A stretch of DNA of 64,000 nt. It comes from an uncultured Granulosicoccaceae bacterium (GTDB lineage Bacteria; Pseudomonadota; Gammaproteobacteria; Granulosicoccales; Granulosicoccaceae). The notes below the pieces were generated by a model. It saw only the letters and a program-made list of their open reading frames with translations. It did no database searches and was not told the DNA's origin. Shown here piece by piece: positions 46,201 to 54,005 of this stretch (its first letter is position 1; the number at the start of each line of letters is the position of its first letter). Location of the stretch: positions 1 through 64,000 of the forward strand of contig CALGNZ010000022.1 of assembly GCA_937957915.1 (NCBI GenBank), in the 5' to 3' direction. The translations under genes and the position numbers were made by a program.

Positions 46201-46753
46201 ATCCGGCAATGAGTATCTGGATGTCGACAGAGATGGAGTTGCAAACCAGAAGGATCTGGACAGTGATGCCGATGGCATTTCAGATTTGATAGAAAGTGGA
46301 GGCGTTGACGCGAATCTCGATGGTATACATGATGGTTGGGCTGATCAAAACGCAAACGGCATTAGCGATGATGTAGATCAGTTCTACACCGCCGGTTTCG
46401 ACACAGATGAAGATTCTATTGATGATTTATACGATGCCGACTTTGTAACTGAACAAGACTCCGATGGTGACGGCATTATTAATAGCTTTGATGTGGACAG
46501 TGATGGTAATGGACGTTTAGATATATTGGACAATGCTGAGCTTGTCGCCATCGATTCAAACCGGGATGGTGTTCCCGATATGTTCGAACCTGAATTGCAG
46601 CCCGCAATTTCAACCGGCACCGGGGCGTTAGGTTGTTCTCTGAATTATTCGTCACGAGTAGCATTGGGTGACCCGACATTTCTGCTGATGTTTTTCTTTG
46701 CAATTGTGGCGAGTAGCAGACGTAGACTTGCGCAGCTTAGTGGTCTTACTTAG
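43292..46753 (+). CDS. Large exported TSP3-repeat protein with C-terminal sorting tail
   Basis: 1153 residues. Signal peptide (LALLVLLLVATLGAASVYG) is near 18-37. A cadherin-like/VCBS-type domain follows (VNDSDIDNDTLSI to YVVEDGKGGHDEAILDLSI, about 250-345). Bacterial Ig-like domains span about 370-745 (FDEAGNASDIASDSVVVDTVAP). A long block of Ca-binding thrombospondin type-3 repeats runs 750-1105 (DADGDGLANYLDADSDNDT and many variants). The tail is GC-N10-DPTFLLMFFFAIVASSRRR: short motif, hydrophobic helix, arginines. This is the layout of GlyGly-CTERM/JDVT-CTERM type sorting signals, where the tail is cut in the membrane and the protein released or anchored. Probably a surface matrix or adhesin protein; role inferred. 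Confidence 0.85.
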   Translation: MKHRVYRCCKQAVRQCQHRLALLVLLLVATLGAASVYGETEYNFSSVPSLVSGAPLSLGAVYRFKHVADGVDALVTIANMHNATVVEIDDSLQGTSAAFQPQIDSTESGGYVDFDIAFVAGGTDTQQAVFTVVSALDLNTVTEYDQFFSVSDFTIESDTVLDVSVEAPQVLTVNGGSIAFTSVSPLYTRAAVSLGVRNAKSFVYRVGTTSSSRRQASLLFSPLDFSDPVFTNINDSPQAQNDRDVVDFNSSLSVAAPGLLVNDSDIDNDTLSITHFQHGEKSLEAGNTAELPEGHLTVNADGSYRFLPAPNLSGSVTGVTYVVEDGKGGHDEAILDLSIRSEALPTDSRQLLLDEPAPIVAAVNVDEDENDDGWINSQELHGPVDISFILPENAIAGDSLRLSDGHSEKLFVVDSDVLVAGKVVASFVAPVDRGVIEIEATYLDAEGNLVLMMSDRAMIDLLPNAAPTVAIVADLDNSGFLSLQEHVELATVDIDLPASALVNDRVEIRAGTKVIDVVLAPLDIANGSLSIPITVPPEGSTLSVLVKIFDEAGNASDIASDSVVVDTVAPVPPVIDPLTTASSTPIITGGSPLGNDFILSVTVNGVVYASGDGDLLETGDGTWRLSIPELDALPNGIYDVQATLSDMAGNQSVDTTANELKVDLIVPNISVVSTGPVSDPAPLISGATDQEDLSQVRVVTVGNVFVCDALVEDSEWFCRSRITLPVGDTSLLASVSDRVGNSGSVEFSIVVVASSDQDADGIPDDVDGTDDADGDGLANYLDADSDNDTIADYIEGAIDSDGDQIRDFLDLDSDNDSLSDLYESGFSRLVDRDGTGTIDSSIIVGVNGLADVIETVKDSGESPLPEDSDNDGLPDFIDRDSDNDGIEDVAEQGIPESPEPSALPAMSDDPSSALRDAVDTDRDGIADYLDLDSDQDGVPDVIEENGVDADLDGRLDDSVDVNKDGISDHRSGNEYLDVDRDGVANQKDLDSDADGISDLIESGGVDANLDGIHDGWADQNANGISDDVDQFYTAGFDTDEDSIDDLYDADFVTEQDSDGDGIINSFDVDSDGNGRLDILDNAELVAIDSNRDGVPDMFEPELQPAISTGTGALGCSLNYSSRVALGDPTFLLMFFFAIVASSRRRLAQLSGLT

Positions 46754-48252
46754 GATGGGGTGGCCTCCGTAATTGAAAAGCAAAAACGAGTACCGTTTCC
46801 GGTATTTTTAACGCCCAATTCGCCACCGTGTAAAGCAATAATTCTTTGTGCAATCGCCAGGCCCAGCCCTGCGTTTTTCTCGCCTATGTGCTGATTGTCA
46901 GCTCGATAGAAGCGATCAAAAATATTCCCTAATTGTGACTCATCGATTCCGGGGCCATTGTCTTCAATACTGAATTCCAGGACCTTCCTCGTGTTCTGTC
47001 CGGGGTCGACTTCCAGTTTTAGTAGAGACAGCTTTACCCAGCCGTTGTCTTGCGTATATTGCAACGCATTACTTAGTAGATTGCTTATTGCTCGGTCGAT
47101 CATTGGTAAGTCGCCCAGTATTAAGTGCGGCCCTTCCTTTTGCTCGTAAGTTAGTTCAATCGATTTTGTTTCTGCGAGAGGCTGGTAACCCTGCATGACA
47201 TCGCTAATGATATCACTTAAAGACAATATCTCTTTAACCGGGAGGTCGGGATAATTTTCCAGTTTAGCGAGTTCGAACAGGTTCGATATAAGGTTTTGTA
47301 GTCTTTTGCTGTGCTTTAATGAAATGCTTAGATAGCGCTTTCGCTCTTCTTCGGTGAGTGTTTCATACTTCTGTTGCAATAACTCCAGATACCCCTGTGT
47401 TGCGGTTAGTGGGGTTCGAAGGTCATGTGAGATGTTAGCGATAAACTTTCGTCTGTTTTGGTCCTGTTGTTCCAGCTGCTGTATCTGCTCAGTGATTCTC
47501 TGTGCCATTGAATCGTAGTTGCTACCCAGTTTCGAGATCTCGTCAGACCCGGTGTCGCTGGCGGCATCTCGGTACAGTAGATTTTGGCGATAACCGGAAA
47601 TTCTGAAATCATCGATTACCCCGCTGAGAATATGCAGTCGTGCTGTGATGCGTTTAAATATCGTGAGTCCTGCCAGGAGGGAGACAAGTAGGCTGCCGAT
47701 TAGCGCGTAGATACCGATTGTGGAGATAAGGTCTGTAGCGCGACCGCGCTGATATCTCTTATGATCCTCACCACGTAAAGTGACATATAAATATCCGAGT
47801 TCCCGTTCTCCGGCTGCAAGTCGGGCTACTGAAAAAGTAACGGGGTTGTCGGGTGCTCGTGGGTCCTGTGCAAATAGCGGGAATCTATCGGAGTTGCTTT
47901 GTAAAAAATTCATTAGTGGAGCGAGGGAAATTTTTTTTATTAGTAGTTTTGATGAATCAACAGACGTCGAGGTTATTTCGCCATCCATATTCAATAAATA
48001 CAATTCCACATCTGGATTGACAATCATCATCAAATGGAAGAGTTGCTCGATATATTGTCGATCAATATCTCCTGTCAACGTTTGCGGAATCTCAGTGACC
48101 AGATTTCCCGCCAGTTTGGCGTTCTCTCGTTGCAGGTCACCCATTATTCTTTGCCTGGTCAGCGAATAAGAAATCGCTGAGTAAACAATTGCGGTGACAA
48201 AAAGCAGGGCGATTAGTGTTAGTGCCAGCTTCGCATATAGGGATTTAGGCAA
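46750..48252 (-). CDS. Two-component sensor histidine kinase
   Basis: 500 residues: TM1 (LALTLIALLFVTAIVYSAISY), a ~140-residue periplasmic sensor domain of no recognised type, TM2 near 175-197, HAMP, then HisKA with NISHDLRTPLTATQGYLELL and HATPase motifs N (NLLSNALQYT), G1 (DNGPGI), F (FDRFYRAD) and G2 (GLGLAIAQRI). It begins at TTG, six bases after the response-regulator stop, and its own stop overlaps the convergent CTERM gene by four bases. Signal unknown. Confidence 0.93.
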   Translation of the reverse strand: MPKSLYAKLALTLIALLFVTAIVYSAISYSLTRQRIMGDLQRENAKLAGNLVTEIPQTLTGDIDRQYIEQLFHLMMIVNPDVELYLLNMDGEITSTSVDSSKLLIKKISLAPLMNFLQSNSDRFPLFAQDPRAPDNPVTFSVARLAAGERELGYLYVTLRGEDHKRYQRGRATDLISTIGIYALIGSLLVSLLAGLTIFKRITARLHILSGVIDDFRISGYRQNLLYRDAASDTGSDEISKLGSNYDSMAQRITEQIQQLEQQDQNRRKFIANISHDLRTPLTATQGYLELLQQKYETLTEEERKRYLSISLKHSKRLQNLISNLFELAKLENYPDLPVKEILSLSDIISDVMQGYQPLAETKSIELTYEQKEGPHLILGDLPMIDRAISNLLSNALQYTQDNGWVKLSLLKLEVDPGQNTRKVLEFSIEDNGPGIDESQLGNIFDRFYRADNQHIGEKNAGLGLAIAQRIIALHGGELGVKNTGNGTRFCFSITEATPS

Positions 48253-48258
48253 TGTCGA

Positions 48259-48960
48259 CTACTCGGCTTTTGCGAATTCGTAACCTACACCCCAACGGGT
48301 AAGGATGTATTCAGGCTCATGGGGTTTGTTTTCTATTTTTGACCGCAGCCGGTTAATGTGTGAGTTGACGGTGTGGTGATACCCTTCGTAGCTGTAGCCC
48401 CAAACTCGATCGAGCAACTGCATTCTGGAGAAAACTCGGCCTGGATTGTCCATGAAATGGTGAAGCAGATCGAATTCCTTAGGAGTCAATTCTATTTCAG
48501 TTCCATCGAGAAAAAGCCTGCGATTTTCGACATCGATTTCAAGTGCCTTAAACCTTAAAGCAGTTTGCCGCGGTTCGTCAGACTCAGAAATGTTCGCACG
48601 CCTCAGAAGGGCCTTGACCCGTGCGGTCAGTTCCAGCGTGCTGAAGGGTTTTGTCATGTAGTCGTCGGCACCCATCTCGAGACCCAAAACCCGATCGAGT
48701 TCCGAGGATTTTGCTGTGAGCATCAATATGGGGATCTGTCTGTTGCTCACCCGTACAGTTCTGCAGATTTCCAGGCCATCAACCTCCGGTAACATAATGT
48801 CCAGTATGAGCATGTCAAAAGACTCGGTTTGAGCCTTTTCCAGAGCGTCGCGGCCATTTGGCACCCAGGTGCACTCACATTGAACGTCTTTGAGTTGGAG
48901 AGCGACCAGTTCAGCGAGATCTGGATCGTCTTCTACGAGCATTATTTTTCGAGTGTTGAT
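48259..48960 (-). CDS. OmpR-family response regulator, probable AUC start
   Basis: Receiver with phospho-acceptor in LILDIMLPEVDG, acidic pocket VEDD and switch residues MTKPFS; the C-terminal winged helix ends in HHTVNSHINRLRSKI. The first ATG (48942) would start the protein at LVEDD, cutting the first strand. In frame upstream lie NTRKIM, then ATC at 48960, then GAC and a TAA. A strong ribosome site GGGAGAG ends seven bases before that ATC but 25 before the ATG. I therefore annotate from ATC (233 residues). Upstream partner of the kinase, which starts six bases after the stop. Confidence 0.85.
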   Translation of the reverse strand: MNTRKIMLVEDDPDLAELVALQLKDVQCECTWVPNGRDALEKAQTESFDMLILDIMLPEVDGLEICRTVRVSNRQIPILMLTAKSSELDRVLGLEMGADDYMTKPFSTLELTARVKALLRRANISESDEPRQTALRFKALEIDVENRRLFLDGTEIELTPKEFDLLHHFMDNPGRVFSRMQLLDRVWGYSYEGYHHTVNSHINRLRSKIENKPHEPEYILTRWGVGYEFAKAE

Positions 48961-49446
48961 GTCTTACTCTCCCGGTTCTCGAGGCACCATGGTCAGTTTT
49001 TATGCTCACGGGGCGCAATCAGGTCGAAAATCAAACCAGCAGCCGTAGTTCTGAGTACGCTGGTGTAAAGATCGGTTTGTTGTTGGAGCAAAGGAAATAC
49101 GGTGTACGTTCCCCGAACTATTGGATGACGGTGGCAAAGTGTACCCAATTTATCACTTTGCTTGCATCATGGTCTGGTAACTCATTTCTAACAGATTTGT
49201 ATCAGACGGTCAGATTACGTCGAAGGTAACCTTTTTGCGGGTTTGGTCATGGTGTTCCTGCCTGTGGGTATTGCAGGCGAACAAATAGCGGGTGATGGTG
49301 TCGTTTTGATGGCAGTATGCGTTGAGGTGGGATACCATATTCTGTTGATTAGAAAGACGTTAGCTTCTTTCTCTGCGCCCATTTGCACTGGCGTAATGGG
49401 CTTCCGAAGTTTGGTTTGTTTATGCCTCCATTCGTGAGATCAAAAA
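48961..49446. other. Intergenic region between response regulator and DUF3581 gene
   Basis: 486 bases with no convincing gene. A CCTGC/GCAGG hairpin with an 11-base loop lies near 49257-49277. The promoters of both divergent neighbours must be here. Confidence 0.35.
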
Positions 49447-50160
49447 TTGTTGAATATAGAAAAATACTATAAAAAAAGCGGCAACGTACTATCGTTTTCG
49501 CGAGATCAGGCAAGCATGTTTGCCAAGGGCGAGGCTGGAGACTTTAATCCAATTCACGATATTGATGTGCGACGTTTTTGCGTACCTGGTGATTTGCTTT
49601 TCAGTGTTGCACTACACAATGTGGGTGTATATCAATCGATGCGTTTTGAGTTTATGCAACTCGTGACGGATGCGCACGAACTGGAGATTGTTCAGGATGG
49701 AGAAAAATTTCTTCTTCAGGACACCTCTGGCAGAATATATCTGCAGGTGATAGTTGCGGGGAAAAAATCAGCCGATGCGGATGTCATCAGTGAACTGTCT
49801 CGTGCTTATATCGAGTTTTCAGGGGTTACATTTCCGTATTTGCTGGTAGACCTCTTGCGCGATAACGAAGTCATGATTAATCCCACACGGCCAGTGGTGA
49901 TGTATAAAAGTATGGCATTTACGCTAGAAAGATTTGAAACGGAAAAACTGTCACTTGATTACTCAGGCGGGTCGCTTATCGCAGATGGTAAAAAAGCGAA
50001 GGTAGATTTGCCGTTCGGAATTCTCAGTGGAGGGGAGCGGATTGGCCATGGCAGTAAAGAGATGTTATTGGGTGGGTTGAGACCTTATAACGAAGAACTG
50101 ATGGATACGTTGGTTGAAGATTATAATGCCATCAAAGAGAAATACATTGTTGGTAGCTAG
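49447..50160 (+). CDS. DUF3581 family protein
   Basis: 237 residues of the gammaproteobacterial DUF3581 family. Recognisable stretches are FSRDQASMFAKGEAGDFNPI, HDIDVRRFCVPGDLLFSVAL and VDLPFGILSGGERIGHGSKE. The N-terminal AGDFNPIH motif recalls MaoC-like hot-dog proteins, suggesting an acyl-CoA/thioester link, but no function is established. The only in-frame starts are two consecutive TTG codons (49447, 49450) following a TGA four codons earlier. Confidence 0.85.
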   Translation: MLNIEKYYKKSGNVLSFSRDQASMFAKGEAGDFNPIHDIDVRRFCVPGDLLFSVALHNVGVYQSMRFEFMQLVTDAHELEIVQDGEKFLLQDTSGRIYLQVIVAGKKSADADVISELSRAYIEFSGVTFPYLLVDLLRDNEVMINPTRPVVMYKSMAFTLERFETEKLSLDYSGGSLIADGKKAKVDLPFGILSGGERIGHGSKEMLLGGLRPYNEELMDTLVEDYNAIKEKYIVGS

Positions 50161-50361
50161 TGGGCTCCGCTTTCGGATAGAAAACCTGGTTTTTGGATTC
50201 GCAGCATTTAGTCGCTGTAGAAAAGTTACAGTCCACAATCACAGCATTGCTTTGTGAGCATTGCGTCGTGAGCATTGCAAGCTAATGTCTCGTGGATACA
50301 CGCGTGTGATAACGACGGACCCTGTCTTTGGTTATCGTCTCTGGCTAAGGTTTGATGTCTC

Positions 50362-51708
50362 TTGATAAGCGGCCCTGATCGTCGCCCATGGCGTGCTGGC
50401 ATCGCAGGCCTGCTTATTACCGGCATGATCTTTCTGACGATTATCCAGGATATATTTCTCTCTGAGAGTGCTTCCAGTGCTAACTGGATTCCCGGTATTC
50501 TTGGATGGGTGGCTGCCGCTTTATTGATCGACCGGATAAAGCCCGCGCAAAGATGGCAAATCGCTGTAATTGCATTTATCGGATTGTTGATGCACTTTGC
50601 CGCTACGTTGCGTGGTGTCGAGATTGATGTCGGCAAAGTGGTTGGAATTAACGCAGGCCTGATTTCAATGATTGCGGCGGTTGGTTTTTTGCGGTTAGTG
50701 GTGAACCCCGGACTGGCAAACGAAAAGCTGCCGGTAGGTGGTACGGCGTATTATCGAACAATGATCGGGGTTTGGTTATTTGGTTCGGTGATAAACATAT
50801 CTGCACCGATTCTTTTTGCTGATCGCCTGGCTCGACGAGACGGTTTGAGTCGTTTAGCGTCACAATCGATAGTTCGGGTGTTTACCACCTGCTCGGGGTG
50901 GTCACCTTTTTTTGGTGGCATGGCGGTGGTGCTGACCTATGTACCGAATGTTAATCTTGGCCTGGTGATCTTGCTTTGTCTGCCGTTCTCATTGTTCGGG
51001 TTGGCATTGGTTTTGGCGGAAGCGAGTACGAGGTTCAGCTCTGAGCTATCTGTATTCCGTGGCTACCCAGTCCAGTTCTCCAGTTTGTGGGTTCCGGCAT
51101 TGCTCGCGGTGATAGTAATGTCTTTATCGTGGTGGATGCCATTGTGGTCTGTATTGACCCATATTTCACTGGGTGCGCTGATAGTGTCGATTTTCGGTCT
51201 CAAGTTGCAAATGAGTTGGGCGGATATGCGGCAGGCACTGGTAAAGCAGGTAACTGAACATGTGCCGGGTATGGTCAACGAGCTATCGTTGTTCTTGGTC
51301 GCCGGTGTTTTAGCGGCAGGATTGGCTAGTGTTCTGGCCAGTGATATTGAATGGGTTCCCGCGCAACATTTCGGTTTTGAGCAAGCAATACTACTGCTCG
51401 GCTTTATGGTGTTGCTTGCCATTATTGGCGTACATCCGGTTGTTACAGTATCTGGTGCAACTCCGCTGGTTCTAAACCTGAATCCTGATCCGGACCTGTT
51501 AGCTGTTGTGTACCTGCTTGCCTGGTCGCTTGGCACCTGCGCAAGTCCCTTGTCAGGAACTCATCTGGTGTTCCAGGGGCGGTATGGTATTTCCAGTTGG
51601 CTTGCAGCATCGCGAAACTGGCCGTTTGTAGCAGTGTTGTACATCGCGGCTATCCCCTTTTTACTATGGATTAGCGCACTGCTCTCAGAGAGGGCAATTA
51701 CAATGTAA
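50362..51708 (+). CDS. Multipass inner-membrane transporter-like protein, unclassified
   Basis: 448 residues with roughly 11-12 membrane helices in two halves. Broken-helix-like motifs (TTCSGWSPFFGGMAVVLTYV; LLAIIGVHPVVTVSGATPLV; WSLGTCASPLSGTHLVFQGR) recall ion-transporter superfamily permeases with re-entrant loops. I cannot name the family or substrate. Starts at TTG 50362; an ATG at 50355 is out of frame and closes after seven codons. The 3' end is 25 bases from the convergent peptidase gene. Confidence 0.78.
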   Translation: MISGPDRRPWRAGIAGLLITGMIFLTIIQDIFLSESASSANWIPGILGWVAAALLIDRIKPAQRWQIAVIAFIGLLMHFAATLRGVEIDVGKVVGINAGLISMIAAVGFLRLVVNPGLANEKLPVGGTAYYRTMIGVWLFGSVINISAPILFADRLARRDGLSRLASQSIVRVFTTCSGWSPFFGGMAVVLTYVPNVNLGLVILLCLPFSLFGLALVLAEASTRFSSELSVFRGYPVQFSSLWVPALLAVIVMSLSWWMPLWSVLTHISLGALIVSIFGLKLQMSWADMRQALVKQVTEHVPGMVNELSLFLVAGVLAAGLASVLASDIEWVPAQHFGFEQAILLLGFMVLLAIIGVHPVVTVSGATPLVLNLNPDPDLLAVVYLLAWSLGTCASPLSGTHLVFQGRYGISSWLAASRNWPFVAVLYIAAIPFLLWISALLSERAITM

Positions 51709-51733
51709 TGGAGGTGCTACTGCAGAGAGGACT

Positions 51734-52300
51734 CTACCAGTGTCGCCGGGGTCCGGTATCCAGATGTACAAAATCGGATTTTTCGTAATACCCAACGCCA
51801 CCAACTCGCAGGCTCATGCCTAAGTCTCTTATTAACCGGGTATCTATACCTTCTATTCGCAAATCGACTGCCTGACCCTTAATGTGGTAGCTGTTAGGAG
51901 CAACCCCCGGATTTGTCATTGCCAGTTTTCTGTTGGTCTCCTCTGATCGATAGCCGGAAATGACACTGATCGGGTGTTTGTTTTGCAATTTCGCATTGAC
52001 CAGATAAATCACCGAAAGCAATCTCGGATCTATTGGAATAATTCCCCCGGTCCTGTGATCTCGGAGCAGGTGATTAATTAGCTGAAGTCCGTCAACGTTG
52101 TAGTTTCCATTCTCCCAAAATACGGTATCAACATGCTCGGTTGTATGCAGGTTGTACAGGTTCAGTCGAAGTTCTGGATAGGATGACGCGGCCGCACTTG
52201 CCATAGCTGGAGCTAATGACAGACCAAGACCGGCAAGCAGAGTCTTGCGTCTTTGCCGATCGAAGCGAAGACATCTGTCTGAGGAGGTGTGGGAGGGCAT
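51734..52300 (-). CDS. Tat-exported YcbK/DUF882 (peptidase M15-type) protein
   Basis: About 188 residues from ATG 52300. The N-terminus RQRRKTLLAGLGLSLAPAMA has the twin-arginine pattern, so it is exported folded. The body matches the YcbK/DUF882 family: VISGYRSEETNRKL, SYHIKGQAVDLRI (H-x6-D zinc site) and FVHLDTG (second histidine). Members act on peptidoglycan peptides; YcbK (MepK) of E. coli is a murein endopeptidase. Confidence 0.88.
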   Translation of the reverse strand: MPSHTSSDRCLRFDRQRRKTLLAGLGLSLAPAMASAAASSYPELRLNLYNLHTTEHVDTVFWENGNYNVDGLQLINHLLRDHRTGGIIPIDPRLLSVIYLVNAKLQNKHPISVISGYRSEETNRKLAMTNPGVAPNSYHIKGQAVDLRIEGIDTRLIRDLGMSLRVGGVGYYEKSDFVHLDTGPRRHW

Positions 52301-52380
52301 GGATTCTGTCCGCACAGCGTTGAGTGGCGCGATGCTACGGAACTTTCCGCTAATTTTCAGTGAACCGTTCTAATGTTTAA

Positions 52381-52391
52381 GGAATTATTCC
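52381..52391. repeat. Dyad GGAAT-T-ATTCC upstream of proQ
   Basis: Perfect 11-base palindrome. A related dyad (GAGGAA-T-TTCCTC) lies 117 bases downstream. Together they could be paired operator sites for the smORF/proQ transcript. Confidence 0.3.
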
Positions 52392-52497
52392 TCAAATTGG
52401 GCGGAAAATGTTGAAAAACAATGTGGCAGGGCTTTTGTGCTTGGCGTTCACAAATGTTTTTCCCAAGTTCCGATTTGGCGGGCCTGACATTGTCTTT

Positions 52498-52510
52498 GAG
52501 GAATTTCCTC
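52498..52510. repeat. Dyad GAGGAA-T-TTCCTC upstream of the small ORF
   Basis: Perfect 13-base palindrome, 24 bases before the ATG of the 31-codon ORF. Could be an operator, or a hairpin near the ribosome site. Confidence 0.3.
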
Positions 52511-52533
52511 CAATAATTTCAATGAGGTAAGCA

Positions 52534-52629
52534 ATGTTTCAATCCGCTTTGTTTAACCCCAAACTGCACTGCAGAGAGATTACCGCAAATAGTTGTTCAC
52601 ATTTAAATGACTTGCCTGCTGTATATTGA
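52534..52629 (+). CDS. Candidate 31-residue small protein or leader peptide ahead of proQ
   Basis: ATG with a strong ribosome site (GAGGT, five bases upstream) opens a 31-codon frame ending in TGA at 52629, 124 bases before the proQ start. Too short for the ORF track. The peptide (MFQSALFNPKLHCREITANS...) has no membrane segment or run of one amino acid that would mark a classic attenuator. It could be a free small protein or a translated leader. Real translation is suggested only by the ribosome site. Confidence 0.4.
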   Translation: MFQSALFNPKLHCREITANSCSHLNDLPAVY

Positions 52630-52753
52630 CTTTCAGAAATCCTTAGCAACAAAGAATAGAAACAGCTGCGTGCAACGTTGGTCGCGTCTCTTGAATGGGA
52701 CAAAAGCAGAATTATATTCAGGAAGAAGCGGCGGTAACGCAGGAAGAAATATC

Positions 52754-53269
52754 ATGAAAAAGAAATGGTCGTCAGACAAAGTACGCGTCGTCCAGAAATG
52801 GTTGATTGAACGCTGGCCAGAGATGTTTACACCTTCATCCGATTTGAAGCCTCTAAGCCTCAGCGTCTATAAAGACATCCTCGAGTGTCGTTCAGACAAC
52901 CCGGAACTTTCGGGTCGGGTACTACGAGAAGCGCTAAAGCGGCACACCACGAGTTACGGTTATCTGTACGGCATGCTGAAGTACAGTCACCGTTATAGCT
53001 TGACGGGTGAGCAGGCTGAGGTGATTGCACCCGAGCACAGAATCTGGGCAAGAAATACGCTCAAATTAAAGCAAAAAGTTGCTCAGAAAGTACGCAAGCA
53101 AAAAGGTCAGCAAGCGGTAACTACACGCGGCAATTCTAAACTGAGTGCGCGACCTTTAGGGACTTCCGTTCATGGCCGTACCATCCGTAAAGCCCCAGTC
53201 ATTCGGTACAAACAACCGAAAAGAAGGCAGATCGATACCTCACGCCCGCTGGATCTGCTAGCTGGCTGA
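52754..53269 (+). CDS. ProQ/FinO-domain RNA chaperone
   Basis: 171 residues from ATG 52754 (AGGAAGAA ribosome site). The ProQ/FinO domain spans about 5-110 (VVQKWLIERWPEMFTPSSDL; LREALKRHTTSYGYLYGML; YSLTGEQAEVI). The C-terminal ~60 residues are very basic (LKLKQKVAQKVRKQKGQQAV; RYKQPKRRQID), fitting RNA binding. Such proteins bind structured small RNAs and mRNA 3' ends. The extra 49 codons in the track are not ProQ-like. Confidence 0.88.
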   Translation: MKKKWSSDKVRVVQKWLIERWPEMFTPSSDLKPLSLSVYKDILECRSDNPELSGRVLREALKRHTTSYGYLYGMLKYSHRYSLTGEQAEVIAPEHRIWARNTLKLKQKVAQKVRKQKGQQAVTTRGNSKLSARPLGTSVHGRTIRKAPVIRYKQPKRRQIDTSRPLDLLAG

Positions 53270-53323
53270 GTTTCGGTGTGACAGTCTGCTAAGCCGGGCG
53301 ACGTGCAGCGCTCCCGAACAGCT

Positions 53324-53944
53324 ATGAGCGCAAGCCCATGTTATTTTGCCTGTAGGGCTGAACACTCAGCTGAGCTGTTCATTGTTGAAGGGAAGCATGC
53401 TGCGAACGCTGTTAATCGTGCTCGCGACAAAAGCAATCAGGCCGTGCTTGCGATGCAAGGTAAGGTGCCTAATGTTGTTAAAAATAATCTTCGGCAGCAG
53501 ATAGCCAGGAACGAGCACGTTAGACAACTGATATCGGTGCTTACATCGAAAGTTGATTCAGATGCTGTGCCTGTTCGCACGTTCAACCGGGTGCTAATCC
53601 TGAGCGACCCGGATGCTGACGGATTGCATGCTGCGATGCTGCTTGTTTGTTTGCTGGCTGAAGCGTTTCCGGATCTGGTACGCGAAGAGAGATTGCTGCT
53701 TTGTCGTTGTCCACTGTTTATGTTGGCATCAGATGAAGGGGAGTATTTTTTGGCCTACAGTGCACAAGAGATGAGGCGACGCCAGGATCAAGAGGGTCAC
53801 AGCTCAACCCGGGTGCAGCGTTTTAAGGGCGTGGCAAGTTTGCCTTTGGCGGTATTGCACAGCGCTTGCGTTGATCCGGTCAGCCGGTCAGCCAGGCTGT
53901 TGTCTGAGCCTGACTGTGCATTGATTAAGCAGCGATTGCTCTGA
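53324..53944 (+). CDS. Free-standing GyrB/ParE-type TOPRIM protein
   Basis: 206 residues from ATG 53324 (or 213 from GTG 53303). It aligns by eye with only the TOPRIM region of type IIA topoisomerase B subunits. ELFIVEGKHAANAV matches ELxxVEGDSAGGSA, QAVLAMQGKVPNV matches the QAILPLRGKxLNV strand, and LILSDPDADGLHAAMLL matches the TDADVDGxHIRTLLL motif. CPLFM matches PPLYK, and VQRFKGVASLPLAVL matches VQRYKGLGEM. The metal-binding E and DxD are kept. The GHKL ATPase and transducer domains are absent. Located 54 bases after proQ. Role unknown: possibly a nuclease/primase-like or regulatory TOPRIM, or a decayed topoisomerase. Confidence 0.75.
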   Translation: MSASPCYFACRAEHSAELFIVEGKHAANAVNRARDKSNQAVLAMQGKVPNVVKNNLRQQIARNEHVRQLISVLTSKVDSDAVPVRTFNRVLILSDPDADGLHAAMLLVCLLAEAFPDLVREERLLLCRCPLFMLASDEGEYFLAYSAQEMRRRQDQEGHSSTRVQRFKGVASLPLAVLHSACVDPVSRSARLLSEPDCALIKQRLL

Positions 53945-53965
53945 GGTACTGCGAGTAAGTAATGC

Positions 53966-53988
53966 CAGGCAACAAAAGCTGTTGCCTG
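53966..53988. terminator. Hairpin between convergent TOPRIM and pilY1 genes
   Basis: Stem CAGGCAAC / GTTGCCTG with a seven-base loop, 22 bases after the TOPRIM stop. It has no clear T-run, but its position between convergent genes suggests a terminator for one or both. Confidence 0.45.
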
Positions 53989-54005
53989 ACAATCAGAGAC
54001 CCGGG

